This document shows, in pieces, positions 7,594 to 16,327 of a stretch of DNA of 64,000 bases. Under the pieces are notes generated by a model. That model made no database searches. It was not told the origin of the DNA and saw only the letters and a list, made by a program, of their open reading frames with translations. Positions within the stretch are counted from its first letter, which is position 1. Each line of letters begins with the position of its first letter. Origin of the DNA: Alphaproteobacteria bacterium PA2 (GTDB lineage: Bacteria; Pseudomonadota; Alphaproteobacteria; Caulobacterales; Caulobacteraceae); NCBI GenBank assembly GCA_002256425.1, contig NKIZ01000001.1, forward strand, positions 868,001 through 932,000, given 5' to 3'. A program made the translations under genes and the position numbers.

Positions 7594-10500
7594 ACCTTGG
7601 CCTCTCGGGCCGGCTGACCCGGGCGACCATAGGTTCGCCCCTGACGCCCCTGTTCCTGCTGGCCGCCATTGCTGTCGGCTTGCTTGCCCTGGTCTCGATC
7701 CCGCGGGAAGAAGAACCCCAGATCAGCGTGCCCATGGTCGACATCATGGTGGCTGCACCCGGCCTGCGTGCGCCGGACGCAGTTGAACTGGTGGGCAAGC
7801 CCCTTGAGACCATCGTCAAGAGCGTGGCGGATGTGGAGCACGTCTACACCTTCGCCGACGACAACCAGGTCATGGTGACCGCCAGGTTCAAGGTCGGCGT
7901 CGATCCTGACGCCGCCGCCGTGCGCATCCACGAGAAAATCCGCGCCAACTATGACCGGATACCCGACGGCATTCCCGAGCCCCTGATCCAGACCCGGGGC
8001 ATCAATGATGTGCCCAGTCTTGTCCTGACCCTGTCCCCCAAGCCCGATGCGGCCGGACAGTGGACCGATCAGGCGCTCTTCGACCTTGCGGGCAAGCTGC
8101 GCAACGAGGTGTCCAAGGTCGATGATGTGGGACTGACCTTCCCGGTCGGCGGCCGCCCCCAGGAAATCCGCATAGAACCTGATCCCGCCCGGCTGGCCCA
8201 GCACGGGGTGTCCCTGGGCGCCTTGATGGATACGGTCCGTCAGGCCAACCGCGCCTTCCCGGCCGGTCAGGTCCGCAATGGCGGTGAAGCCGTCGATGTC
8301 ATGGCCGGGCGCACCCTGGCCAGCGCGACCGAGATCGGGCTCATCGCCCTGCCTTCGGTCCGCGGCGAGAGCGTCTACGTCCGCGATGTCGCCAAGGTAA
8401 TCGAGGCGCCCCGCGAGGATCAGGCGAGGGCCTGGCGTTATGCCCGGGTCGGTCAGGCCTGGAGTGAGACCCCCGCCGTCAGCCTGGCCATCGCCAAGCG
8501 CAAGGGCGCCAACGCCGTCGTTGTCTCCCAGGCAGTGCTGGCCCGGGTTGAGGCCCTGAAGGGGTCTCTCCTGCCTGACAGCCTCGACGTAGCCATAACC
8601 CGCGACTATGGCGCGACGGCCAATGAGAAGGCCAATGAGCTGCTCTTCCACCTGGGTCTGGCGACCCTCTCCATCGTCGTCCTGATCGGATTCGCCATCG
8701 GCTGGCGGGAGGCGGCTGTCACGGCGGTGGTCATTCCCACCACCATCCTCCTGACCCTCTTTGCTTCGAACCTGCTGGGCTACACCATCAACCGGGTCAG
8801 CCTGTTCGCCCTGATCTTTTCGATCGGCATCCTGGTGGACGACGCCATTGTGATGATCGAGAACATTGCCCGGCACTGGGCCATGGCCGATAACCGCAGC
8901 CGGGTCGACGCCGCTGTCGACGCCGTCGCCGAGGTCGGAAATCCCACCGTTGTCGCCACCCTGACGGTGGTTACGGCCCTGCTGCCCATGCTGTTCGTTT
9001 CGGGTCTGATGGGCCCCTACATGGCGCCGATCCCGATCAACGCCTCAGCCGCCATGGTGTTCTCATTCTTCGTCGCCGTGGTTATCGCCCCATGGCTGAT
9101 GGTCCGCTTCGCCAGAAAGACCCTCAAGGGCGGCGCCAGTCATCATGATGAAGGCAGGCTCGGCGCCATCTACCGCAAGTTGGCGGCAAAGGTTATCGGG
9201 ACCCGTAAGGCGGCCTGGACCTTCCTGATCGGTGTAGGGGTCGCGACCCTGGTGGCCTGCGCCATGTTCGCCACAAGGACCGTGACGGTGAAACTCCTGC
9301 CCTTCGACAACAAGTCCGAGCTGCAGGTGGTGCTCGACATGCCGGAGGGAACCTCGCTGGAAGCGACGCAGAGAGCGCTTTCGGACGCGGCGGTCATGGC
9401 CCGATCCCTGCCTGAAGTCACAGCGATCGACGCCTTCGCCGGGACGGCCTCACCCTTCAACTTCAACGGTCTGGTCCGCCACTACTATCAGCGTAACCGG
9501 CCGGAGATGGGCGATCTCTCTGTCGGTCTTGCGGCCAAGGATCAGCGCCGCAGATCCAGCCATGCCATAGCTCTCGACCTTCGCAGCAAGCTGGCTGGTG
9601 TCGTCCTGCCATCCGGCGCCGCCATCAAGGTGGTTGAGGCGCCTCCCGGCCCGCCGGTCATGGCGACCCTGCTGGCTGAAGTCTACGGACCAGACGCCCC
9701 GACCCGCCGCGCCGTGGCTGAACGGGTGAAGGCCGCCTTCCACGCTGTGCCTTACATTGTCGATATCGATGACAGCTATGGCCAGCCCAGGCCGAGCCTG
9801 CGCCTGGTTCCCGACCGTGACCGACTGGAAGCCCTGAAGGTCAGTGATCGCGATGTCTATGACTCCATCGCTGTCGCCCTGAACGGCCAGGTCCTGGGCT
9901 ATGCCCACAGGGGCGCAGGTCGTGATCCCCTGGAAATCTCGGTCAGACTGCCCCAGTCAGCGCGCAGCTGGGGGGAAGGTCTCTCCTCCCTGCCGGTCGC
10001 CGTTTCGCAAGGTGGGGGACGTCTGGTCTCCCTCGGCGAGGTCGCAACAGCGACCACCGAGCCCGGCTCCACCCACATCTTCCGACGGGATGGTCGGGAC
10101 GTCGATATGGTCATGGGCGAACTGGCTGGCGCCTATGAGGCCCCCATCTACGGCATGATGGCTGTCGACAGGATCCTGAAGCAGGCCGACTGGAAGGGCG
10201 CCGAAAGGCCGGCCATTCTCATGCACGGCCAGCCGACTGACGAGAGCAAGCCTTCGGTCCTGTGGGACGGCGAATGGGAGATCACCTGGGTGACCTTCCG
10301 CGACATGGGCGCCGCCTTCGGCGTGGCGATCCTGGGGATCTATGTCCTGGTGGTGGCCCAGTTCAAAAGCTTCCGCCTGCCCCTGGTGATCCTGACGCCA
10401 ATCCCCCTTACCCTGGTGGGCATCGTCATTGGTCACATCCTGTTCCAGGCGCCCTTCACGGCCACCTCCATGATCGGCTTCATCGCCCTGGCCGGGATCA

Positions 10501-10796
10501 TTGTGCGAAATTCCATCCTGCTGGTGGACTTCATCCGTCACAGCCAGGGTGACGGCCGCCCCCTGCGCGAAGTCCTGCTGGAGGCCGGGGCCATCCGTTT
10601 CAAGCCGATCGTGCTAACCGCCGCCGCCGCCATGATTGGCGCGGCCGTCATCCTCACCGACCCGATCTTTCAGGGTCTGGCGATTTCGCTTCTGTTTGGT
10701 CTGGCCTCATCGACCCTGCTGACCGTGCTGGTCATTCCGGCGATCTATGTTGTGCTGCGTGATGACGGCGTGGCCCTGCCGGTCCAGGGGAAGTAG
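7590..10796 (+). CDS. RND efflux pump permease
   Basis: A 1068-aa inner-membrane transporter of the usual RND length. It starts with a first transmembrane helix followed by LVSIPREEEPQISVPMVDI, and has the TM4 proton-relay aspartates in GILVDDAIVMIENIARHW, a large second periplasmic domain, and the second-half GIIVRNSILLVDFI segment. The proton-relay pair DD indicates a drug/hydrophobe (HAE-type) pump rather than a metal (CusA-type) one; no methionine pathway is obvious. It is translationally coupled to the adaptor. Given the neighbours, the substrate could be a toxic sulfur compound or a compound formed during sulfide stress, but this is only inferred. Confidence 0.93.
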   Translation: MNLGLSGRLTRATIGSPLTPLFLLAAIAVGLLALVSIPREEEPQISVPMVDIMVAAPGLRAPDAVELVGKPLETIVKSVADVEHVYTFADDNQVMVTARFKVGVDPDAAAVRIHEKIRANYDRIPDGIPEPLIQTRGINDVPSLVLTLSPKPDAAGQWTDQALFDLAGKLRNEVSKVDDVGLTFPVGGRPQEIRIEPDPARLAQHGVSLGALMDTVRQANRAFPAGQVRNGGEAVDVMAGRTLASATEIGLIALPSVRGESVYVRDVAKVIEAPREDQARAWRYARVGQAWSETPAVSLAIAKRKGANAVVVSQAVLARVEALKGSLLPDSLDVAITRDYGATANEKANELLFHLGLATLSIVVLIGFAIGWREAAVTAVVIPTTILLTLFASNLLGYTINRVSLFALIFSIGILVDDAIVMIENIARHWAMADNRSRVDAAVDAVAEVGNPTVVATLTVVTALLPMLFVSGLMGPYMAPIPINASAAMVFSFFVAVVIAPWLMVRFARKTLKGGASHHDEGRLGAIYRKLAAKVIGTRKAAWTFLIGVGVATLVACAMFATRTVTVKLLPFDNKSELQVVLDMPEGTSLEATQRALSDAAVMARSLPEVTAIDAFAGTASPFNFNGLVRHYYQRNRPEMGDLSVGLAAKDQRRRSSHAIALDLRSKLAGVVLPSGAAIKVVEAPPGPPVMATLLAEVYGPDAPTRRAVAERVKAAFHAVPYIVDIDDSYGQPRPSLRLVPDRDRLEALKVSDRDVYDSIAVALNGQVLGYAHRGAGRDPLEISVRLPQSARSWGEGLSSLPVAVSQGGGRLVSLGEVATATTEPGSTHIFRRDGRDVDMVMGELAGAYEAPIYGMMAVDRILKQADWKGAERPAILMHGQPTDESKPSVLWDGEWEITWVTFRDMGAAFGVAILGIYVLVVAQFKSFRLPLVILTPIPLTLVGIVIGHILFQAPFTATSMIGFIALAGIIVRNSILLVDFIRHSQGDGRPLREVLLEAGAIRFKPIVLTAAAAMIGAAVILTDPIFQGLAISLLFGLASSTLLTVLVIPAIYVVLRDDGVALPVQGK

Positions 10797-10826
10797 TAGG
10801 CCCACGGCAAGGGCCGGCCCCAAATC

Positions 10827-10861
10827 TTGATCCTCAATGCGTATCTTCTACACTAGGCATA
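10827..10861 (+). promoter_or_regulatory. Possible promoter for a leaderless arsR-like mRNA
   Basis: TTGATC (10827-10832) and TACACT (10849-10854) with a 16-bp spacer resemble a sigma-70 promoter. Transcription would start about at the ATG at 10861, which has no Shine-Dalgarno, so a leaderless transcript is likely. This would also allow the second ArsR and trhO to be expressed apart from the pump genes. Confidence 0.4.
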
Positions 10862-11190
10862 TGACCACCATGCTCACCGGGCGCCCGACGCTATCTGAAA
10901 TGGCCGAGCTGGCGGATAGCGCCAGTTCTGCAGCGCGGCTGCTCAAGCTGCTGGCCAGCGAGCAGAGGCTGCTGCTTCTGTGCCGACTGATCGAGGGTGA
11001 AACCTCGGTCGGCGACCTTGCTGAACATGCCAAGCTGGCCCAGTCCGCGGCTTCCCAACACCTTGCCAAGATGCGGGCCGAGGGCCTGGTCGCCACCCGA
11101 AGGGAGGCGCAGACCATCTATTATCGCCTGGCTGATCCAGCTGCGGTCCGAGTGCTGGACACACTTTGCGACATCTATCGCAAGAAATAG
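10861..11190 (+). CDS. ArsR-family transcriptional regulator (second copy)
   Basis: A 109-aa winged-helix repressor, related to the ArsR at 5864 (shared segments [45 protein letters not shown]). Counting from the ATG at 10861, C41 corresponds to the first sensor cysteine, but the position of the second (107) is Arg; a cysteine lies one helical turn earlier at 103. It may therefore sense a different sulfur or redox signal or use a different disulfide. An in-frame ATG at 10837 would add eight residues, but the promoter-like elements overlap it. It is 7 bp upstream of trhO. Confidence 0.85.
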   Translation: MTTMLTGRPTLSEMAELADSASSAARLLKLLASEQRLLLLCRLIEGETSVGDLAEHAKLAQSAASQHLAKMRAEGLVATRREAQTIYYRLADPAAVRVLDTLCDIYRKK

Positions 11191-11197
11191 CGACCCC

Positions 11198-12154
11198 ATG
11201 ACAGACCTGACCCTGCCCATCCGGGTCGCGGCGCTCTACCGGTTTGCGGCTATTGCCGATTGCGTCGCCCTGCAACAGGACCTGGAGGCTGTCTGCCGTC
11301 AGCACGAGGTGCTGGGCACCTTGCTCGTGGCGCCGGAAGGGCTGAATGGCACGATAGCAGGAACGCCGATTGGCGTTGACGCCGTCGTCGCCCACATCAG
11401 GCGCCTGCCCGGGTTCGATCGGCTTTCCGTCAAGTTTTCAGGGGCGCAGACCCCGCCTTTCTACCGGATGAAGGTGCGGCTCAAGCGCGAGATCGTCACT
11501 ATGGGCCAGCCCGATATCGACCCGCTCAAGGATGTCGGCCAGTACGTGGCGCCGGCGGACTGGAACGCCCTGATCAGCGACCCGGACACCATTCTGATCG
11601 ACACCCGCAACGCCTATGAGGTCAAGGTCGGCGCCTTTGATGGCGCCATTGATCCGCAGACGGATAGTTTCCGTGAATTTCCTGAGTGGTTCCGCGCCCA
11701 TCGTGAGGAATTGCTGGCCGGCAGGTCATCGCCGAAGGTCGCCATGTACTGCACAGGGGGCATTCGCTGCGAGAAGTCGACGGCCTTCCTGAAGTCCGAG
11801 GGCATTGAGGCCGTCTACCATCTGGACGGCGGCATTCTGAAGTACCTCGAGACAACGCCTGAGACGGAAAGCCTGTGGAAGGGCGAGTGCTTCGTCTTTG
11901 ATCAGCGGGTGTCAGTGGGGCACGGACTTGCCCTCGGGACCCATGGCCTCTGCCATGCCTGCCGAATGCCGGTCAGTCCTGAGGATCGGGCCTCGGCGGT
12001 CTATGAGGAGGGTGTCAGTTGCCCCGCCTGCCACGATCAGCGGGATCCCGAGCGGCGGGCCGCCTACAGGGAAAGACAGCATCAGGTGGAGCTCGCCTCC
12101 GCCCGTGGTCAGTCTCATATCGGCGCCCGCCTGAAACCGACGGACGAGGCCTAG
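11198..12154 (+). CDS. trhO: tRNA uridine(34) hydroxylase, rhodanese-domain protein
   Basis: A 318-aa protein of the YceA/TrhO family: an N-terminal acylphosphatase-like domain ([12 protein letters not shown] near residue 45), the [12 protein letters not shown] segment, and a central rhodanese domain with the active-site loop [10 protein letters not shown] (C185), followed by a C-terminal cysteine-rich zinc-ribbon-like part (CHAC and CPAC pairs). TrhO forms 5-hydroxyuridine at position 34 of certain tRNAs. The ATG was chosen because it follows the arsR stop by 7 bp; the reading frame is open further upstream but antiparallel to nothing conserved. Placement in a sulfur-stress operon is notable because the enzyme is normally a core tRNA-modification protein. 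Confidence 0.9.
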   Translation: MTDLTLPIRVAALYRFAAIADCVALQQDLEAVCRQHEVLGTLLVAPEGLNGTIAGTPIGVDAVVAHIRRLPGFDRLSVKFSGAQTPPFYRMKVRLKREIVTMGQPDIDPLKDVGQYVAPADWNALISDPDTILIDTRNAYEVKVGAFDGAIDPQTDSFREFPEWFRAHREELLAGRSSPKVAMYCTGGIRCEKSTAFLKSEGIEAVYHLDGGILKYLETTPETESLWKGECFVFDQRVSVGHGLALGTHGLCHACRMPVSPEDRASAVYEEGVSCPACHDQRDPERRAAYRERQHQVELASARGQSHIGARLKPTDEA

Positions 12155-12265
12155 AGCGCGCTCCCTTTAGACGGAGTCGTCTAAAGGGTAAAATTGCGCT
12201 CTGACTCAACAGCTTAGAGCACGCTTGTCGCGATAACCGGGTCCCACTTATCGCGGCGGGCTCTA
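12153..12265. repeat. Two nested extragenic palindromes
   Basis: Unit 1 (12153-12202) has outer arms AGAGCGC/GCGCTCT and an inner 10-bp stem CCCTTTAGAC/GTCTAAAGGG with a 6-nt loop. Unit 2 (12215-12265) has outer arms TAGAGC/GCTCTA and an inner 8-bp stem CGCGATAA/TTATCGCG with an 11-nt loop. They look like repetitive extragenic palindromes. The TAG at the left end ends trhO, and the CTA at the right end is the complement of the stop of the GST gene. They may act as a bidirectional terminator. Confidence 0.7.
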
Positions 12266-13357
12266 GCCGACCGCCGCCCGCTTTCCGGTGTCCGTCGGCG
12301 TTATCGGAGCGATGGTGTCCCGCTCACCGGGACGTAGCTGCAGGGCATCCCAGCAATCATGCCGCCTGAGGGTGGCCTCCAGGTCCTCAGCGCCGTCCGT
12401 AATGGCGTCCGCCAGGGCGACCTTGAGGGCGCCAAGGCACCGCGCCTTGTATGGATTGGTCCGGGCCACAAAGGGCATATGCCGCAGTTCAACGGAAACT
12501 GACTTTTCCTCCGCCTCCACACTCCTGGCGTTTGCGGCCAGGTAGGGCAGATAGACCTCGCCGATCAGCTTGAGCAGCCTTTCCACGCCCGGGCCGATGG
12601 GCGAGGCGGGGTTCCGCCAGTCGCCCTCAATGCCTGAAGCATCATCCATATCCTGGACCCACTGGAAGGTGCGCACGGCGTCCCGGCGCATGATCGCCGA
12701 AGTTGACGGGTCAATGGCGCACTGGAACAGCTGGGCATAGAGCCCGATATCGCCGATGGATGGCCTGCCGCCGAAAAAGAAACGGCTGACCTCCAGCTGG
12801 GCTTCAACGGCCTCGAGAACCTCTGGATAGGTGGATCTCAGCAGGGGACGGTTCAATTCGCGGTCCCCAAGGCGGGCAAGGACGCCGGTCTGCCGCGCCC
12901 GGAATTTACGGACCACCTCGTCAAATTCCACATTCGGCATGGCGCCCAGCCAGCCCGCCATCTGCCGCCGGGAACAGAAGTCCTGATCAAGTTCCGCGTC
13001 CCACCGATAATCAAAGAAGGGCAGGACCAGCCACTCGTCCGCGAAATCCTCGATCAGCAGGGAGAGGAAGCGGTCCCCGGGATTGTCAGGCAGCAGGCTC
13101 CGGACGCCGGGATGCCGGGTTTCAAGCGCCAGGATCATGGGTGTCGAGTCCGCCCAGTAGTCGCCTTCCGGAATCTGCATGACTGGAATCATGCCCTTGG
13201 CGGCCGCATTCAGTTCGGCGCTTTCGCTCAGGTAACCCTGGGGGACGATCCAGTCGTGGGGAATACGCCGGCACCGCAGGACGGCGCGCATCTTCAGGGA
13301 AAAGGGTGATCCCGGCCCGCCCAGCAGGCGGTAGCGGTCATTGGCTTTGTCGGCCAT
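12263..13357 (-). CDS. Glutathione S-transferase family protein (long form)
   Basis: A 364-aa protein with an N-terminal thioredoxin-like GST domain (RLLGGPGSPFSLKMRAVLRCRRIPHDWIVP, then MIPVMQIPEGDYWADSTPMI) and a helical C-terminal domain with FFFGGRPSIGDIGLYAQL. It is much longer than usual GSTs (about 200-230 aa) because of a C-terminal extension with VYLPYLAANA. The same layout, including YLPYLQAN, is seen in the GST at 47042. The start at 13357 is chosen for GGGAG about 9 bp upstream; ATG at 13366 is possible but too close to that site. Role in detoxification is inferred; the extension is not recognised. Confidence 0.82.
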   Translation of the reverse strand: MADKANDRYRLLGGPGSPFSLKMRAVLRCRRIPHDWIVPQGYLSESAELNAAAKGMIPVMQIPEGDYWADSTPMILALETRHPGVRSLLPDNPGDRFLSLLIEDFADEWLVLPFFDYRWDAELDQDFCSRRQMAGWLGAMPNVEFDEVVRKFRARQTGVLARLGDRELNRPLLRSTYPEVLEAVEAQLEVSRFFFGGRPSIGDIGLYAQLFQCAIDPSTSAIMRRDAVRTFQWVQDMDDASGIEGDWRNPASPIGPGVERLLKLIGEVYLPYLAANARSVEAEEKSVSVELRHMPFVARTNPYKARCLGALKVALADAITDGAEDLEATLRRHDCWDALQLRPGERDTIAPITPTDTGKRAAVG

Positions 13358-13523
13358 TTCGAACATCTCCCTGGAGCAGGGCCTGACCTCTTGCTCGGCG
13401 GCCTCTGCGGTATTTTCGGAAGTGGTTTCCCGAAGATCATCGACTTTGGCAAGGTCCCACTTGAGCCGGCGGGCGACTTGTGGAACTCGGGAGGCCGAAC
13501 GAAGCCCGGAACAGGATGAAGTG

Positions 13524-14009
13524 ATGGTCAGCGACAGCCAACTCCAGGTCACCCACCTCTCGTGGGGCGTCAAGCAGAGCTTTCGGGGCTATGTGGAAGG
13601 CGCTGGCGGTACGATCACCATCGACGGCGGCGTCGAGCGCACTGCCGAAGGCGGCTTCATCTTCCCCGTGGACGAGGCGGCATTGACCCTGAACGCTGAG
13701 GGGCAGCTCGAGGGCCGCGCGACCTTCAGGGGCGAAGTCGGCTTCGAGGCCCACGGCGGCATGCTCAACGTCTTCCTGGCTGAACCGATCCTGGAGATCA
13801 TCAGCGGTGAAGCGAAGATCACGGTCGCTGACACGCCGTCGCGCAAGTATCGCACCGAGGTCGCACGGATGGATCTAACCGCCATGGTCCGGGATGAAGC
13901 CGGCGCCCTGACCCTGCCGACCACCCTGTCCATGGACGGCATACAGTGGCTGGGCGATCACTATCCCCTCCGGGCGCCCCTGGACCCGGCGACACTGGCG
14001 CTCGGCTAG
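13524..14009 (+). CDS. HtaA-domain protein
   Basis: A 161-aa protein that is essentially one HtaA domain: LSWGVKQSFRGYVEGAGGTI at the start, then GGFIFPVDEAALTL and GEVGFEAHGGMLNVFLAEP. HtaA domains were described in secreted or cell-surface haem-binding proteins of corynebacteria. Here there is no signal peptide or membrane anchor, so the protein is probably cytoplasmic. AGGATGAAG precedes the ATG; GTG at 13521 is an equivalent start. It is divergent from the long GST gene. Haem or lipid-like ligand binding is possible but not shown by the sequence. Confidence 0.72.
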   Translation: MVSDSQLQVTHLSWGVKQSFRGYVEGAGGTITIDGGVERTAEGGFIFPVDEAALTLNAEGQLEGRATFRGEVGFEAHGGMLNVFLAEPILEIISGEAKITVADTPSRKYRTEVARMDLTAMVRDEAGALTLPTTLSMDGIQWLGDHYPLRAPLDPATLALG

Positions 14010-14101
14010 GCGCCCGGCCGGCGGCGCCTTCATTGCAGGCCGACCGACCTTGTCAGGACGGCAGGGCTGTCTAGAGTCTCCGAAAGTTTTGCGGGGCTCC
14101 C

Positions 14102-15943
14102 ATGCGTAAATCCTTCTCCTTCCTGACCGCCGCGTCCATTGCGGCCCTGCTCCTGGCCGCATCGCCGGCCGCCCGCGCGGCGGACCCGGCGCCGGCCTCC
14201 GCCATGACCCCGGCCGCGTCCGAGGACGCCCGGTTCACGGCCTTCCTTGACGGGGAGTTCGCCCAGGAGATCCAGCTGCGTCCCCAGCTGGCCACCCGCC
14301 TGGGTCTCAAGGACGGTCAGGACAGGCTGGACGATATCAGCGACGCCGGCCTGCTGAAGCGTCTGGCCTGGCGCCGTGGAAGCGTGGCGAAAATGAAGGC
14401 GCAGTTTGACCGCTCAAAGCTGTCGGCCACCGCCCAGGCCAATTACGACATCTGGTCCCAGGAACTGGATCGCGCCGAGCTGACCTACAAGTACCGCCGT
14501 TATCAGCCGCCCTTCTATTCCTTCCTCTATTCGGTCCATTCCGAGCTGCCGAACTTCCTGATCAACACCCACCTGGTGCAGTCAGCGTCAGACGCCCATG
14601 CCTACACCTCCCGCCTGAAGGCCATGCCGGCCGTTCTGGACACCGCCATCGGCCAGAGCCGCCTGGCGACGGCCAAGGGTGTCCACGCGCCGAAGTTCGA
14701 GATCGAGCGGGTTATTGCCGGCAGTCAGGTCCTCACCAGCGGGGCGCCCTTCGACAAAGGGCCCGACTCGCCGATCTGGGCCGACATCAAGGGCAAGATC
14801 GGCAAGCTGCAGGCGTCCGGCAAGGTTTCGGAGGCAGAAGCCACCGCCCTGCTTGAAGAGGCGCGGCTCGCCCTTCTGGGCGTTTCCCCTGCCTATCAAA
14901 GGGTCATCGCCTGGGCCCAGGGCGAACTGCCCCGGGCGCCTTCTGGCCGCACAGGCGCGGTCTCGCTTCCAGGCGGCGCAGCCTGGTATGCGGCGGCTCT
15001 GAGACTGAACACCACCACCGACATGACAGCCGCGCAGATCCACCAGGTGGGCCTGGCCGAGGTCACCCGCATCGAGGCGGCCCAGGACGCCCTGGCCCGC
15101 CAGGCCGGGTTCAAGGATCGCGAGGCCTATTCCGCAGAGCGGGCCCGGCTCTACCCGCCCACCCTCTGGACCGACCAGGCGCGGGCGGACTATCTCCGCC
15201 TCGCCAATGACACCATCGCCCATACCCGGACCCTGCTGCCGCAATGGTTTGGCGAATTGCCCGCCTATCGGATGGAAGTCCTGCGTGAGCCTTCCTTCAG
15301 CGAGGTTGCAGGCGGCGCTGCGCACGCCGGCGGGCCCAGCCCCGATGGCGCCCGGCCCGGGCGGGTCTATGTGCACCTGCTCGGCAATACCGACGACCCG
15401 GCCGACGTCTACAACCTCATGTGCCATGAGGGCGTTCCGGGCCACGTCATGCAGGGGGACATCCAGGTTCGCCAGAAGGACGCCCCGAAGTTCCGCAAGA
15501 CCTATGGCTATGTGGCCTACAACGAAGGCTGGGCCCTCTACACCGAAGCCCTCTGCAAGGAGATGGGGGTCTATCCCGACATCGCCGCAGACTTCATGCG
15601 CCTGGACGCCGAACTGTTCCGCGGCGCCCGGCTGGTGGTGGACACCGGCATCCACGCCATGGGTTGGACCGAGGATCAGGCGGTCGACTACATGATGAAG
15701 ACCGGCCGCCGGCCAACGGATCAGGCCCGGTCAGAAGTCCGCCGCTACATCACCCTCCCAGGCCAGGCGACGGGCTACAAGATCGGCATGCTCAAGATCA
15801 TGGAGCTGCGGAAGAAAGCTGAAGCGGAGCTGGGTCCGAAGTTCGACCTGCGCGGCTTCCATGACCTCGTGGTGGGCGCCGGCTCCATGCCACTTCCGGT
15901 GCTGGAGCGCCGGGTGAATGACTGGATCGCTGCGAGGCGATAG
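14102..15943 (+). CDS. DUF885 family zinc-peptidase-like protein, secreted
   Basis: A 613-aa protein with a signal peptide ending in an ARA-like site (residues 1-25) and the DUF885 fold. The hallmark HEGVPGH (H442-H448) corresponds to the HExxH-like metal site of M3/M32-related DUF885 proteins, and YNEGWALYTEALCKEMG downstream supplies the third ligand and family motif. It is probably a periplasmic metallo-carboxypeptidase or oligopeptidase. No strong ribosome binding site precedes the ATG. It stands alone, with about 90 bp before it and 154 bp behind. Confidence 0.88.
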   Translation: MRKSFSFLTAASIAALLLAASPAARAADPAPASAMTPAASEDARFTAFLDGEFAQEIQLRPQLATRLGLKDGQDRLDDISDAGLLKRLAWRRGSVAKMKAQFDRSKLSATAQANYDIWSQELDRAELTYKYRRYQPPFYSFLYSVHSELPNFLINTHLVQSASDAHAYTSRLKAMPAVLDTAIGQSRLATAKGVHAPKFEIERVIAGSQVLTSGAPFDKGPDSPIWADIKGKIGKLQASGKVSEAEATALLEEARLALLGVSPAYQRVIAWAQGELPRAPSGRTGAVSLPGGAAWYAAALRLNTTTDMTAAQIHQVGLAEVTRIEAAQDALARQAGFKDREAYSAERARLYPPTLWTDQARADYLRLANDTIAHTRTLLPQWFGELPAYRMEVLREPSFSEVAGGAAHAGGPSPDGARPGRVYVHLLGNTDDPADVYNLMCHEGVPGHVMQGDIQVRQKDAPKFRKTYGYVAYNEGWALYTEALCKEMGVYPDIAADFMRLDAELFRGARLVVDTGIHAMGWTEDQAVDYMMKTGRRPTDQARSEVRRYITLPGQATGYKIGMLKIMELRKKAEAELGPKFDLRGFHDLVVGAGSMPLPVLERRVNDWIAARR

Positions 15944-16097
15944 TCGGGAAGCCGACAGCCGATCGGCTGGGACAAAGGGGAAACATCGCACAAACCCTTG
16001 TGGGCGGCCCGATGTTCTCCACTGTTTCTAGCGGTTGGCGATTCGTTCAGGTTGCTGACTGAAAACCGTCGTTTCCGGGCCTGCCAGGATTGCCGTC

Positions 16098-16304
16098 ATG
16101 CACCGCGTCTTTGTTGCAAACGCCAGCTTTGACCGCCTGGACTACTGGCTCCACCATCCCAGGTCAGTGGCGGATCTCGAGGCCATGGGCGAGGCCCTGC
16201 GTCCAGGGGTCCGGGTCATCCTGTTCGGGTCAGGGAGCCAGGAGCAGCCTGCCCGACTTGAGTTTCAGGAAGAGGTCAATTGCTGGGTCGCCTATCCCGT
16301 TTGA
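16098..16304 (+). CDS. Small hypothetical protein
   Basis: A 68-aa ORF (starts MHRVFVANASFDRLDYW, ends NCWVAYPV) without signal peptide or membrane segment. Codon use fits the surrounding genes, with G/C in third positions. I do not recognise it. It sits between the convergent DUF885 and the secreted hypothetical gene, with no clear Shine-Dalgarno. Confidence 0.5.
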   Translation: MHRVFVANASFDRLDYWLHHPRSVADLEAMGEALRPGVRVILFGSGSQEQPARLEFQEEVNCWVAYPV

Positions 16305-16327
16305 CCGGCGCGCGCCCAGGTCCCGGT

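Noticed and set aside
7452-8876. 474-codon minus-strand open frame inside the RND permease
   Set aside because: Shadow of the permease, which has all RND motifs in the other strand.
10837-10860. Upstream ATG of the second ArsR gene
   Set aside because: It would overlap the -10-like element; the ATG at 10861 fits a leaderless start and the length of relatives better.
14588-15655. 355-codon minus-strand open frame inside the DUF885 gene
   Set aside because: Shadow; the DUF885 motif HEGVPGH is on the plus strand.
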